A stretch of 64,000 nucleotides of DNA, taken from contig NC_092368.1 in assembly GCF_030848805.1 (NCBI RefSeq), positions 12,061,780-12,125,779 of the forward strand. Direction: 5' to 3'. Source of the stretch: Temnothorax longispinosus (lineage: Eukaryota > Arthropoda > Insecta > Hymenoptera > Formicidae). The translations under genes were made by a program, and so were the position numbers. Under the pieces are notes generated by a model. It did no database searches and was not told the origin of the DNA. It was given only the letters and a program-made list of their open reading frames with translations. Position 1 is the stretch's first letter. Each line of letters starts with the position of its first letter. Positions 47,001-50,105 of this stretch are shown one piece after another.

Positions 47001-47347
47001 AGGAAAAAATTGTTTTGCTCTGAACGAGCCAATTCTTTAATGTAAAAGCTGATTTGTTACTTGTTTGAGAAGAAGTACAATTGCTTATGTTAAGATTCCA
47101 TCGTCATCAAATTTTTGTTTGTGATTAAGAATAGATTGTTAATTATTATAGCTATATAAAGTACTTAAAATTTGATGGTAAGCTAAATTCCAAAGAACAG
47201 GCACGCATTAAAGTCCCTAATTCGCATTTATTGTCAGATAATATAATTATTATGTTAGAGGTAAAAAGAGAGTGTTTGGTACAAGCTCGCGCACGAGCCT
47301 GGCCTCGTGATTTAGATGAGGAAGGAACAAATGTAACGAATCTTTGA
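7576..47347 (+). CDS. TTLL5: tubulin polyglutamylase TTLL5-like, 3' nine exons
   Basis: TTLL enzymes use ATP to add glutamate side chains to glutamates in tubulin tails; TTLL5 acts at cilia, basal bodies and centrioles. Exons are 7576-7775, 8014-8234, 8644-8824, 8938-9103, 9677-9817, 9965-10115, 30788-30954, 46336-46530 and 47152-47347. Each junction is GT-AG and every phase matches the next. The first two carry the end of the TTL catalytic domain: VGHKWTLSALLRHL, FGFDILID and WLLEVNLTPSL, whose Glu and Asn normally bind Mg-ATP. Later exons match the post-TTL extension: QQRIVASAKAQFERRGGF, RKAFGLYLG and FLHLYNRETDLY. The stop is at 47345. The N-terminal half of the catalytic domain is upstream of the window. 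Introns of 20,672 and 15,381 bp are packed with transposons. Assignment to TTLL5 rather than another TTLL is by recalled similarity. Confidence 0.88.
8014..8234 (+). CDS. TTLL5: TTLL5 exon: end of catalytic TTL domain
   Basis: The acceptor is TTACAG and the donor is ACTAGT|GTAAGC. It encodes ELFGFDILIDDTLKPWLLEV and NLTPSLGCDSPLD, the metal- and ATP-binding end of the TTL domain. It joins phase 1 to phase 0. Confidence 0.92.
8644..8824 (+). CDS. TTLL5: TTLL5 exon: post-TTL region
   Basis: The acceptor GAGTGCAG was chosen because only it preserves phase 0; the TACAG at 8629-8633 would break the frame. The donor is CTTGG|GTAAAT. It encodes LSSEQQRIVASAKAQFERRG and GFVRIFPSPKSWVLYSQYL, typical of TTLL5 downstream of the catalytic core. 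Confidence 0.85.
8938..9103 (+). CDS. TTLL5: TTLL5 exon
   Basis: Two in-frame acceptors exist, TCTTAG at 8937 and TTACAG at 8949, so the exon may start at 8938 or 8950. The donor is TCTAG|GTATGC. It encodes MISDPLGPRRLPQHIN and YIIPELTLDRLS. It ends in phase 2. Confidence 0.8.
9677..9817 (+). CDS. TTLL5: TTLL5 exon: basic, coiled segment
   Basis: The acceptor is TTTATAG|A and the donor is CTTAG|GTTTGT. It encodes YERYERALVKGHKQSLDRG, charged and helical. It joins in phase 2 on both sides. An alternative acceptor at about 9354 is listed under rejected items. Confidence 0.8.
9965..10115 (+). CDS. TTLL5: TTLL5 exon before the 20.7-kb intron
   Basis: The acceptor is GTTCCAG|T and the donor is TTTACG|GTACGT. 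It encodes EARKAFGLYLGYILRKI and DLVMKFLQHSS, which match the TTLL5 segment preceding the conserved 'LP' exon. It ends in phase 0. Confidence 0.85.
10613..11816. mobile_element. TIR element in arm A (CCCTTACA ends)
   Basis: The ends CCCTTACA(G)AAAAGTATTAC and GTAATACTTTTTTGTAAGGG are inverted repeats. Many short GTATTA and TAATAC motifs fill both flanks, suggesting arrays of subterminal binding sites. The break in element A's palindrome shows it inserted there. Its end sequence resembles that of element X (53869-62847, CCTTACGGAAAG). It contains a tRNA-like TIR segment (10854-11072). Confidence 0.7.
10854..11072 (-). mobile_element. TIR element enclosing a tRNA-like segment, copy 1
   Basis: AAATTTGTTTCTTAAGATG (10854-10872) pairs with CATCTTAAGAAACAAATT ending at 11072. 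On the minus strand the interior (about 10985-10915) reads like a tRNA gene: a D-arm-like TAGTCTACCACGTAAGGCAG and a T-arm B-box GAGTTCGAATCCCACC. Here the B-box region reads TGGGATCGAACTC on the plus strand, one base shorter than in copy 2 (54240-54458). Confidence 0.65.
12223..12545. pseudogene. 28S rRNA fragment with snap-back inverted end
   Basis: 12223-12496 reads as insect 28S rRNA sense strand: CCCTATCTACTATCTAGCG, GAACGGGCTTGGAAAAATTA, TTGAGCTTGACTCTAGTCTG, GACATGAGAGGTGTAGCATG, GGTGAAATACCACTAC, CATGCCCCGGCGGTCACGGT. At about 12497 it flips, and 12497-12545 is the reverse complement of 12254-12302 with about two differences. The fragment lies in the insertion that splits the right arm of element A. 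It is far too short to be a functional rRNA gene. Recognition is from memory of 28S sequence. Confidence 0.85.
13221..14494. mobile_element. fold-back element B, about 1.27-kb palindrome
   Basis: The left arm from ACACAGGACCACAAAAAA (13229) pairs with TTTTTTTGTGGTCCTGTGT near 14488. It continues inward through AACCTTACTTTC / GAAAGTAAGGTT, GCCGGCGTTAGCGTAA / TTACGCTAACGCCGGC, and GAGAGGCAAGGGGACTCAC, to a short loop near 13820-13875. Each arm also carries two GT/CA dinucleotide runs in mirror positions. Arm length is over 600 bp. No transposase frame exists. Confidence 0.85.
13738..14092. repeat. mirrored (GT)n/(CA)n tracts in element B
   Basis: (GT)n lies at about 13738-13780 and (CA)n at 13915-13962 and 14037-14092, with a shorter GT run at 13645-13663. 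They occupy corresponding positions of the two palindrome arms but differ in length, so they have changed independently since the palindrome formed. Confidence 0.9.
14508..15832. mobile_element. fold-back element C with tandem hairpins
   Basis: The left arm TTACGATAACTTTGGCCC (14516-14533) pairs with GGGCCAAAGTTATCGTAA near 15797-15814. TTTTTACGCTGAACAA and CTAGTTTTCGAGATAT also pair across the centre. The left arm has these two phrases twice (14556-14625 and 14831-14895), so an internal duplication occurred. The core holds inverted GACGCGCTTTAAA modules (15112-15160 and about 15395-15445) flanking tandem hairpins. Confidence 0.7.
15163..15395. repeat. tandem hairpin array, 57-bp units
   Basis: GCCCTGCTTTAACGAAAATC starts at 15177, 15234 and 15291, a 57-bp period; a fourth copy at 15360 is spaced 69 bp by an expanded GT run. 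Each full unit contains CCTGCTTTA and, about 20 bp on, TAAAGCAGG, so each can form a stem-loop. Short open frames through it are repeat artefacts. Confidence 0.9.
15945..16960 (+). pseudogene. Penelope-like element, decayed RT and GIY-YIG
   Basis: 15952-16296 encodes MGFPLSPIIADIVF, then FRYVDD with the RT aspartates, and KLNFLDVTIIKNN...FDWYH, a signature of Penelope-like reverse transcriptases. After stops and frameshifts, 16640-16860 reads VVYKISCKVCNAFYVG, an in-frame stop, then further text with RITEHR-like and NHEF residues: the GIY-YIG endonuclease domain of these elements. The 5' part is missing. Penelope elements use the RT with the GIY-YIG nuclease for target-primed insertion. This copy is dead. 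Confidence 0.8.
17210..17335. mobile_element. 126-bp MITE with 5-bp TSD
   Basis: GCCGCGTTCAGCAGA at 17210 pairs with TCTGCTGAACGCGAC ending at 17335, with one mismatch. CATTG is present on both sides (17205-17209 and 17336-17340) as a likely target duplication. No coding capacity. Confidence 0.75.
17341..18589. other. AT-rich intronic DNA, one MITE scrap
   Basis: The only item recognised is 17958-18018 (AACAGCAAATGTATATT...GAATATCGTAAAG), which matches the left half of the MITE at 51720-51841. No gene is seen. Confidence 0.5.
18590..19400. repeat. diverged tandem repeats, CGGTTTC family
   Basis: Units of roughly 70-130 bp repeat AAAATTAGAAAAATTTTGGC, ACCGGTTTCAAGAAAATCGG and CCATTAATGAAAAATTAAAC. 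They are a diverged relative of the array at 1555-2530. The ORF across 19178-19402 is made of these repeats and is not a gene. Confidence 0.75.
19640..20012 (-). repeat. Gypsy 3' LTR
   Basis: The LTR starts TGTGGCGACGC (reading down from 20012), immediately after the polypurine tract. It contains a TTAATAAACC polyadenylation-like signal near 19675. The far end is uncertain, somewhere around 19640. Its phrase GGCCGCTCTCAGATTTCTCTC resembles 29862-29883 on the other strand. Confidence 0.65.
20013..20027 (-). other. polypurine tract
   Basis: On the minus strand CTAGGGGGGGGGGTAG immediately precedes the LTR's TGTGG, the usual plus-strand primer of LTR retrotransposons. Confidence 0.8.
20013..20463 (-). 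pseudogene. Gypsy integrase C-terminal domain
   Basis: The reading frame resumes after the inserted element with FLDLDVPTDPSCFAQKLREY. It then gives the GPY/F-like module (LQPPYEGPYPVLERSDKVF...IDRVKPAHL), a chromatin/DNA-binding tail of Gypsy integrases. The coding sequence runs into the polypurine tract. The rest of the integrase is at 21330 and above. Confidence 0.85.
20472..21321. mobile_element. 850-bp TIR element in the integrase, 8-bp TSD
   Basis: AAAAGTTTACAATAACTTAC near 20477 and its complement GTAAGTTATTGTAAACTTTT (21301-21320) begin arms over 120 bp long. AAAGAACT (20464-20471) and CAAGAACT (21322-21329) are a near-perfect 8-bp duplication, and removing one copy restores the integrase frame. 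Eight-base duplications are typical of hAT and P elements. The arms carry TGACCTTGA-9-bp-TCAAGGTCA sites. No transposase is present. Confidence 0.85.
20669..20935. repeat. three 82-bp tandem units
   Basis: CGAAATAGTTCACGCATAC recurs at about 20670, 20752 and 20834, with a fragment at 20917, a period of 82-83 bp. Each unit holds CGCGAACCGAGGTTCA and a C-run followed by GCTTTCGGGGGAGG. They are followed by inverted GACGCGCTTTAAA modules (20940-21055), also seen at 15112-15445. Confidence 0.9.
21330..23640 (-). pseudogene. Gypsy pol: RT, RNase H and integrase core
   Basis: From 23640 downward come the RT N-terminal part, a frameshift near 23345, an in-frame TAG at 23218-23220, then a long open frame from 23097. 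In that frame are FAYLDDILIAS (RT catalytic box), LTTDASDVAMGATLEQ (RNase H), the HHCC zinc site (HNCAHPSGR...CLACQRNKI), and the integrase core with HVDIIGPLP, TSDRGSQFES and HSAANGLIERWH (D, D, E). It is interrupted after PEKF by the 850-bp element. It cannot make a full polyprotein. Confidence 0.92.
23690..24000 (-). pseudogene. Gypsy protease region
   Basis: In one minus frame FLIDTGADISVLP gives the aspartic protease DTG triad, followed by LQLFAANGTVISTYG and PIIGADFLKHYGLLV, the flap and C-terminal ILG-like element. The gag frame (23748-24422) overlaps it in a different frame and runs through it, so the gag-to-pol change needs a frameshift, natural or mutational. Confidence 0.85.
24000..24583 (-). 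pseudogene. Gypsy gag, C-terminal part
   Basis: Two overlapping frames read DSDEKRWRKLLTDVELGDRK and LQTLWLQRMPSRVQELLSV, classic capsid text for retroviral-like gag. They are followed by a basic RRARPKRRERSKSRGR tract and YCFYHAKFGKNAR, the nucleocapsid-like end of this gag type. The frame changes near 24420. The N-terminus is lost at about 24552, where AT-rich inverted-repeat sequence begins. Confidence 0.85.
24978..25004 (-). ncRNA. hammerhead-like core motif
   Basis: The minus strand reads CTGAAGA, then a GACTA-ACTA-TAGTC hairpin, then GAAAC. This fits the CUGANGA and GAAA cores around helix II of a hammerhead ribozyme. Helices I and III and the cleavage triplet were not verified. Confidence 0.3.
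25740..25869 (+). mobile_element. 130-bp MITE, copy 1
   Basis: The ends AGGGCCAAAGCACATATGAC and TGTTATGTGCTTTGGCTCT are inverted repeats. It lies in the loop of the first inner palindrome. A copy in opposite orientation is at 27322-27451. Confidence 0.8.
26902..27084 (-). pseudogene. possible transposon ORF fragment
   Basis: A 60-codon minus-strand frame (CEQYLNELIMQGHTDVVTTI... to a stop at 26902) has more protein-like composition than its AT-rich surroundings. It lies between the two inner palindromes, where a transposase remnant would be expected. No family is recognised and no start or splice site is certain. Confidence 0.25.
27322..27451 (-). mobile_element. 130-bp MITE, copy 2, inverted
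   Basis: It has the same length and text as 25740-25869 read on the other strand, with a few substitutions. It lies just outside the second inner palindrome. Confidence 0.8.
28629..28945 (+). mobile_element. insertion in right arm, Penelope-type end
   Basis: This block has no partner in the left arm, so it inserted into the right arm. It ends with GACCC-AATC-GGGGTC followed by GAAACGTTGTG and a short AT-rich tail. Such terminal hairpin-GAAACG text is common at ends of Penelope-like elements in my recollection. Confidence 0.4.
29465..30100 (+). repeat. GC-richer unclassified repeat, Penelope- or LTR-like end
   Basis: 29465-29830 is markedly GC-richer than its surroundings and contains partly inverted copies of ACTCGGCACTCGGC / GCCGAGTGCCGAG. 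29862-29890 resembles part of the Gypsy LTR at 19640-20012. 29990-30016 has a GGCTC...GAGCC hairpin followed by GAAACGTTGTG, like 28865-28890. I cannot assign it to one element. Confidence 0.4.
30110..30610. repeat. tandem repeats, CGGTTTCC family
   Basis: Units repeat AATTCTACCCCTACTTCATA, TTCGGTCAATTATTTCCG and CCGGTTTCCAAAAAGATCGG at a spacing of about 120 bp. The array ends in ACGG/ACAG tetranucleotides and TTTTATATAATAG. This is the same layout as 1555-2530. Confidence 0.8.
30788..30954 (+). CDS. TTLL5: TTLL5 exon between the two giant introns
   Basis: The acceptor is TTTTTGTAG and the donor is GCAAG|GTATAC. It encodes LPCSKLSDKDRAAITAKQLS and DFLHLYNRETDLYED, matching the conserved 'QL..F...YN.ET' segment of TTLL5. 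It runs from phase 0 to phase 2 with no stop, surrounded by transposon DNA. Confidence 0.88.
31071..31465. mobile_element. possible left end of a TTAA element
   Basis: TTAAGGGGATCCTAAAC at 31071 has the form of a TTAA target plus TIR. A matching inverted end, TTTATGATCCCCTTAA, occurs at 46231-46246. The intervening 15 kb may be coincidence or one large, heavily invaded element. No gene is seen. Confidence 0.3.
31466..31706. mobile_element. hairpin MITE with TTAGG units at its centre
   Basis: GAGCTTGGAA (31466) pairs with TTCCAAGCTC (to 31706). Inside, CGCCCGCTTACCCGTTGTAT pairs with the matching text near 31635-31665, and TTCCGCGGGTAC pairs with GTACCTGCGGAA. The centre has TTAGGTTAGGTTAGG (31567-31581), three insect telomere-type units. 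Confidence 0.7.
31707..32211. other. intronic DNA, nothing recognised
   Basis: No supported gene or repeat boundary. GATAGACAAGGATAGAC (about 31990) is shared with 37352-37370, hinting at related elements. Confidence 0.4.
32216..32900. mobile_element. 685-bp fold-back element, TTAA TSD
   Basis: TTAA (32212-32215 and 32901-32904) flanks ends GGGGTAACA and TGTTATCCC. The arms of about 330 bp pair almost throughout: AATAGAAGAATTTTTTGTGG, ATTTAAAGGACTTTATTGTA and TCTAGCTATTATCATG. TTAA duplications are typical of piggyBac and Kolobok elements. No transposase. Confidence 0.8.
32905..34089. other. intronic DNA, no gene recognised
   Basis: Mostly AT-rich. The minus-strand open frame 33668-34114 shows no motif I recognise and ends inside a MITE. 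It is treated as chance. Confidence 0.4.
34090..34211. mobile_element. MITE of GGGAGCTTTCC family, copy 1
   Basis: GGGAGCTTTCCAGGAAGCGA and its inverted partner TCGCTTGCTAGAAAGCTCC bound 122 bp. The stems extend through ACAAGTCGACACAAG. Confidence 0.85.
34297..34528. mobile_element. 232-bp TIR element (AGAGCCACCGCAC)
   Basis: AGAGCCACCGCACAAGACT at 34297 pairs with AGTCTTGTGCGGTGGCTCT ending at 34528. The TIR of about 70 bp includes CGTAACGTAACGTGAGCC and its complement. CAACGCACAAGAAACGTAT is repeated in both orientations within. Confidence 0.85.
34572..34686. mobile_element. MITE of GGGAGCTTTCC family, copy 2
   Basis: 115 bp with near-perfect inverted ends GGGAGCTTTCCAGCAAGCGA and TCGCTTGCTGGAAAGCTCCC. 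A third, partial copy lies at 35008-35046 (AGCAAGCGATACAAGTCG). Confidence 0.88.
34817..34938. mobile_element. 122-bp palindromic MITE
   Basis: GGCTGCGGTCCACTTGAC pairs with GTCAAGTGGACCGCAGTCT. The stem continues through GCTACAAATGCTT to an AAGAAG-rich loop. Confidence 0.88.
35331..35846 (+). CDS. protein with three BED-like zinc fingers
   Basis: An open frame of 171 codons from the ATG at 35331 (longer, to 35130, if an upstream ATG is used). It has three similar modules: KCQECHRYFLNY...LKEHLFHEH, KCNCCFAIIS...LHEHLICKHE, and KCNICNRTIG...SYHLKIH. Each pairs CxxC with a spaced H...H, as in BED fingers of hAT transposases and ZBED regulators, which bind DNA. A donor-like GTAAGTA overlaps the stop, so the frame could be one exon of a longer product. 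Context is a TTLL5 intron full of MITEs, so a transposon origin is likely. No catalytic domain follows. Confidence 0.6.
   Translation: MTEQEAEDQWMLRYYIPTEKCQECHRYFLNYKDSPISYNETLTKLKEHLFHEHKIDHNSVHNIEYDVNEKKIPVRRFIRKCYTKLKGDLAKCNCCFAIISYKTVNYRFLHEHLICKHEDKLTEIEKNDKKIQWYWDYVTRKDKAHAKCNICNRTIGIYPISSVSYHLKIHK
35847..36649. other. AT-rich intronic DNA
   Basis: No supported feature. If the BED ORF is spliced, its next exon was not found here. Confidence 0.4.
36650..36835. repeat. minisatellite, about 31-bp units
   Basis: Variants of (A/G)TC(G/A)CGA(C/T)(A/G)ACG(C/T)CTT or CTCG recur about five times between 36652 and 36832, each followed by a GACTCAGG or GCTCGG-like phrase. Confidence 0.6.
36841..37286. 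other. intronic DNA, nothing recognised
   Basis: A short inverted pair ATTGGTGGATCC / CATCCACCAAT (36976-37022) is the only structure noted. Confidence 0.4.
37287..37706. mobile_element. 420-bp TIR element, TTAA TSD
   Basis: TTAA (37283-37286) precedes AGGGATCCTAAAGCCGTCTG. The other end, CAGACGGCTTTAGGATCACC, is followed by TTAA (37707-37710). The TIR is about 28 bp with two mismatches. No ORF. Confidence 0.85.
37711..38624. mobile_element. 914-bp piggyBac-like element, copy 1
   Basis: TTAA (37707-37710 and 38625-38628) flanks ends CCCTCAGGGTACGGACT and AGATCGTACCCTGTATGGG. Its left TTAA is shared with the neighbouring 420-bp element, so one inserted at the other's edge. It holds a 14-bp C run at 38521 and no transposase. 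A second copy ends at 46037. Confidence 0.85.
38629..39752. other. AT-rich intronic DNA
   Basis: Dominated by ATTATTTAATATT-type low-complexity sequence, with near-direct repeats AATATTCAGAATATCAT at about 39380, 39420 and 39462. No gene. Confidence 0.5.
39753..39904. mobile_element. 152-bp MITE with 41-bp TIRs
   Basis: TACTACGTTTACGCGAGCG pairs with CGCTCGCGTAAACGTAGTA. The pairing extends through TTACTTCTGTAGTAA. The interior repeats GTAGTAACTTACGATAAT. Confidence 0.88.
40115..40358. repeat. inverted repeat of GAGCGAGC motifs
   Basis: GTGAGCGAGCGAGAAGGTAT (40115) pairs with ATACCTTCTCGCTCGCTCAC (to 40358). Both arms are built from GAGCGAG(A/T) repeats. It lies just upstream of the Polinton-like block and might be part of that element's terminal region. 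Confidence 0.7.
40688..41047 (+). pseudogene. pX-like basic/hydrophobic virion protein
   Basis: It begins MKAKTKLGIGLKTKTKKSK, Lys-rich. A frame shift follows, then ILPLLGVLGSLAGGAAG, VKAVNDNKAARRQLEEMQRH, and in a third frame LYLAPYKYGRRLYLG. A basic start, a Gly/Ala/Leu hydrophobic stretch and AVNDNKAAR are typical of the adenovirus pX-like protein of Polintons and adintoviruses, thought to bind DNA or membranes in the particle. At least two indels separate the pieces. Confidence 0.7.
41056..41430 (+). pseudogene. adenain-like cysteine protease (maturation protease)
   Basis: It starts MPAGITTNVQLN at 41056. Pieces in shifted frames show the catalytic His region (THWVAY, about 41211-41228), the acidic residue region (YFDSFG, about 41260-41277) and the catalytic Cys region (NICGQLC, about 41369-41389). 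His-Asp-Cys order and spacing match adenovirus-type proteases, which in Polinton-like viruses process virion proteins. Several indels disrupt it, and its C-terminal end is fused in frame to the next gene. Confidence 0.75.
41431..42198 (+). pseudogene. penton-like minor capsid protein
   Basis: After the protease frame come YFPAVDLSDGDYELGLTCFE and NSSNNKFYF, then an acidic/basic middle, then in another frame DQDGRLLDFRGEEITVRLHV and a stop at 42196-42198. The 'DLSDG.YE.GL' start and the 'DQ.G...DFRGE..T..L' end mark the protein encoded next to the major capsid protein in Polinton-like elements. I call it penton-like by position and recollection. Frames change near 41940-42000. Confidence 0.55.
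42214..42402 (+). CDS. small Polinton-like ORF between capsid genes
   Basis: An intact 62-codon frame (MLVLNDSEHATDKNIFTTAT ... LQSLGFAERNI) lies 15 bp after the penton-like stop and 3 bp before the major capsid ATG. The tight spacing suggests it is a real gene of the element. Function unknown. It is the only unbroken frame in the block. Confidence 0.5.
   Translation: MLVLNDSEHATDKNIFTTATIDDIIKSTFVAFKTETKTETRKKLNASNVKFLQSLGFAERNI
42406..43538 (+). pseudogene. major capsid protein, F54H12.2-like
   Basis: It starts MTKILNIGGEPVFDDR at 42406. Across shifting frames it shows EIRISIQQQDLYTLPCESFL, NNCVAFMFDEIRYELDGVEI, FCEDYKRVVINACQDLILIR, VVLSEVNKLSMLRALENGRY, LEKPRYVVFALQTGRKNVMS and LYLNSEVYPYDDLNLDFGKH, ending before a TGA at 43536. 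This is the double jelly-roll major capsid family annotated in animals as 'F54H12.2-like'. About 377 codons fit its usual size range as I recall it. Several indels make it non-functional. Confidence 0.8.
43539..44070 (+). pseudogene. possible next Polinton gene with TATA promoter
   Basis: GATATAAAAATCAG with a TATA box at 43624-43630 lies about 70 bp before an ATG at 43698 (MSAPTFVERAVQQGEAF). The frame closes after about 26 codons, and overlapping frames contain a run of about ten Asp codons (43790-43815). No family is recognised. Alternatively this is terminal non-coding DNA of the element. Confidence 0.35.
44071..44521. other. spacer between Polinton block and LTR
   Basis: Contains GA- and CT-rich tracts (44243-44266 and 44305-44320). 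It may be the end of the Polinton-like element. No gene seen. Confidence 0.4.
44522..44976 (-). repeat. LTR (3') of an LTR retrotransposon
   Basis: On the minus strand it starts TGTTGTGAGCGC and ends ACGGCTAACA: 455 bp with TGTT...AACA ends. It contains TTATATAAGACC-like TATA sequence and AATAAAGAACACC, a polyadenylation signal. A purine-rich CCGCGGGGGGAGGAA (44977-44991) directly precedes it, so the internal region extends to higher coordinates and into the gap. Near the start is a CACTTGGCAA...TTGCCAAGTG hairpin. Confidence 0.75.
45077..45576. other. assembly gap, 500 N
   Basis: Exactly 500 N, a conventional unknown-length gap. Frames reported across it are artefacts. It removes the internal part of the LTR element and the left part of the second piggyBac-like copy. 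Confidence 0.99.
45577..46037. mobile_element. piggyBac-like element, copy 2, cut by gap
   Basis: From about 45664 (GCATGCACGGATACGTTATG) to 46037 it follows 38227-38624 closely. It ends AGTCCGTACCCTGAGGG before TTAA (46038-46041). Compared with copy 1, small deletions occur in the T and C runs. The left end is in the gap. Confidence 0.8.
46336..46530 (+). CDS. TTLL5: TTLL5 exon, penultimate
   Basis: The acceptor is GTTACAG and the donor is CAATAG|GTAATC. It encodes EQDLDDILILQTRLYKCAHS and FLGRSGFAGN, matching the 'SE.DLE..L......K.AS.FLG' stretch of TTLL5. Phase 2 on both sides. Confidence 0.85.
47152..47347 (+). CDS. TTLL5: TTLL5 last exon with stop
   Basis: The acceptor is TTATTATAG. 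In the only phase compatible with the previous exon it encodes LKFDGKLNSKEQARIKVPNS and VKRECLVQARARAWPRDLDE, and ends in TGA at 47345. The frame is open for 65 codons although other frames are full of stops. The C-terminus is short compared with vertebrate TTLL5. Confidence 0.75.
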
Positions 47348-47381
47348 TGAGAGAGAGAAATTGTGTATCGTGATTTATTTG

Positions 47382-47387
47382 AATAAA
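47382..47387 (+). terminator. TTLL5: TTLL5 polyadenylation signal
   Basis: AATAAA lies 34 bp after the stop codon, which would give a very short 3' UTR. Confidence 0.65.
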
Positions 47388-49863
47388 AGAAACTTTTAAA
47401 TAGCAGAAATATTAAATGAATACCAACATTTGTTGCAAGGGTAAGGAAAACTGCCACAAAACCTTACCAGTATTCGTACAATAAAACATATAAATGTTCT
47501 GGGTTATAAGAAACATAAATCATATCATATATAATAAGATGAATAAGAGAATTAATATGAACGGATCCTTTCCTTGATATTCGTAACGTTTCTATTTTTT
47601 AATAATTATATATGTGAAAATTGATCCTGTATTGGAATTCAACAATTCTGTGAAAGTGAGACGTATCTTGGTTTATCTAATCTCATTAAATTAAAGTCAT
47701 AAAGCAGCGACAGTTTTAATCTCGATCAAGAAAAGGAAATCGTTTCAATGTGAACATACAACGCACAATATATATGAAGAAACACAGCAAAATTAGTTTA
47801 AAGTAATTAAAGCAATAAAAAATGCGTGGAATCAGTGTGTCAATTTAATTGCTCTTAAATAGATATATTTATAAAATAATGTTCTTTAATTCGATAGAAT
47901 TAATTGCACTATTAACGAGCTAGACAATAAAGAAACGTTAGAAATTGTAAGTTCAACAATCAGTAAGAGATGTAGAATTAATAATCCTGGATTGACACAC
48001 TAATTCTCGTTTCGAGAATTCCAATATCGCTTGCAATAATTTGTATGAAAACATATATAATAGGTTTTGAAAAGGAATGAACGCACTCAAGATTATATAT
48101 ATAAAACACATAAACGAAAGATTGTTACTCGAATCGTAAGAAATAATTAATGACACGAATAGATAGTAGAAGAAACGCTTAATATAATCAGACTTTGAGG
48201 AACACGAATTAATGTTATTATTATAGACAGGTATTCAGACATTAATACCAATTCACAGAATACTCGTGGTTAAATAATATCTCAATAGAATGTATCGAAA
48301 CGCAAATGAAAGTGAATGTATATTATCGCAATGCACGGTAGTCGGATTTAATTGTAAATCGACGTTTGTATGAAAGTACTTAAATGTTATTTACTACACA
48401 ATATCTGAAAGTAATGGTTTATCACACTGTTTTATACGCACGCAAGTTAAAGAATTACTTACAAGAAGAAATGCTTTGATCAAACTAGAATCAATACGAT
48501 ATAATTATAGAAATATTTCCTCAGAATAACTCTAATTTGTCAATTGTTCACTGTTAAACATACGAAAGAATAGAATATTTCAAGAGATTTTATCAACATA
48601 AAACTCGAGCTAATATTAATCGATTATCGCAATCGGTGATAACGACGCAAGTATGCATATACGTTACATGTAATTGAATACAAAAGATCTGATGATCACG
48701 CTTTCTCGAATGCAAGTAAAAGAATAAGAAATATTTTACAGTTTGTTATAATCAGGAACTGATTTCAATCAACGAATTGAACAAGTATATAAAAGTTAAC
48801 TGAGCTCATTGATATAATTGACTCGAAATAAATTGTGCACAATCCTGTAATAAGAGAGGATGTTTTCCTCTCAACTCGCGAAACTTATTATATCTCCTCA
48901 ATCAAACAAGGATAACCCTAAGAGAATTAAGGATCCTTTGATCAGGATCCTCTTTGTAACGTTAGATGAAATACTAACGTATCTCTACTCAAGTAAGAGA
49001 AATTCGGTTACCTTGTATTCGAAACTCTTAGCATATAATTCAACGAGAATATTCCTGAATGTTCTCAAAGAAGAAACTATAAGCAGAGTTGGTCCTCAAT
49101 TCCTCGATGGCGTTTCATCTCCTGCTTGAAAGTCCTACTCGTACGTTCTCAAAGAGGCTTCCTTCCTGGTGTCCGGAAACGTAGCTTGAATATTCCAACA
49201 GGGCTCGTATCTTTGCTACGACGACCGTCGCTCTCTCGAATTCGTCGCATACACGATAAACCGATATATTGTTTGTTTTACATTAAGAAACGGATCTCGA
49301 TATTTCCGCGACTCGAATCTAAAGCTCACTACGAAAAGAATGACGCAATTTAATACGTTATTAGAACAGATTACAACAGATGTGTACTGAACGAGGTCTA
49401 GAAGACGAATGCTCATTGCTCGCTCGCCCGGGCTGCACGCCCCTCCCAACATGCTCAAGCACGCGCGGTAGTACTACGCCTCTACGCCTGGGACGCAACG
49501 CGGCCGGCGCCTATTGCGCGCATTCACACCGGCTTTCTCAGAACGCGCGGTCTGACCTATCATATTTCAAAGGCCGCAGATGGCCGTATTGACACAATCT
49601 CTCTCTCTCTTTTCCTCAACTTCAAACAGAGAGAGTCTAATAAACTTTTTTTGCACTATTGATATATATTTATTTATTTTTGCATACCACCGCACGTGTT
49701 CGATAGTGTAGTCAGATTCCTAAACTCTCTTCTTTACCGCCTTTATTATTAAATATAATCAATGCATATCCTACATTTCCAGCGAAAATGAACTTTATGA
49801 CAGTTGATCAAGATTTACAGCTATCTGTTAATCCGTGAATAAGAATACAAGTTATAAACAAGG
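47388..49863. other. intergenic DNA, no supported gene
   Basis: AT-rich to about 48850, then GC-richer to 49610. Open frames at 48860-49129 and 49126-49592 show no family motif. CCCGGGCTGC-type sequence near 49430-49560 is unusually GC-rich but not recognised. It could be the regulatory region of a neighbour outside the window or an old LTR. Confidence 0.4.
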
Positions 49864-50095
49864 CGGCAGTGTGGTCTAGTGATAGAGCGCCAGACTCGTA
49901 ATCTGAAGAACCAAGTTCGAGTCCACTAGAGCCATGTAAACATGGAATGTTTTTTCCGAAAGCTGCGCCCTCCGTGCAAGATAGGCTCTTGTGCGGAGCA
50001 AATTGGGCTCCGTCTTTCGGAAAGAGACGTTAAGCCGTTGGTCCAAAGGGTTAAGTGAGAGGAGAAGGGTAGGGTAATTATGCATAAAAAGACCC
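49864..50095 (+). mobile_element. tRNA-derived SINE
   Basis: The head resembles a tRNA: an A-box-like TGGTCTAGTGATAGAGC, an anticodon arm CCAGACTCGTAATCTGA, and a B-box-like GTTCGAGTCC. The T-stem and acceptor stem do not pair, so it is not a tRNA gene. The body continues with CCGAAAGC...CTTTCGGAAAGAGACGTTA and GCCGTTGGTCC, a SINE-like tail, to about 50095. Confidence 0.7.
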
Positions 50096-50105
50096 CACCT
50101 GTCGA

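Noticed and set aside
48860..49129. 89-codon ORF downstream of TTLL5
   Set aside because: No motif recognised and no supporting promoter or splice sites; treated as chance.
49864..49936. tRNA-Thr(CGT) gene
   Set aside because: The anticodon arm is convincing, but the acceptor and T stems do not pair and SINE-body sequence follows directly.
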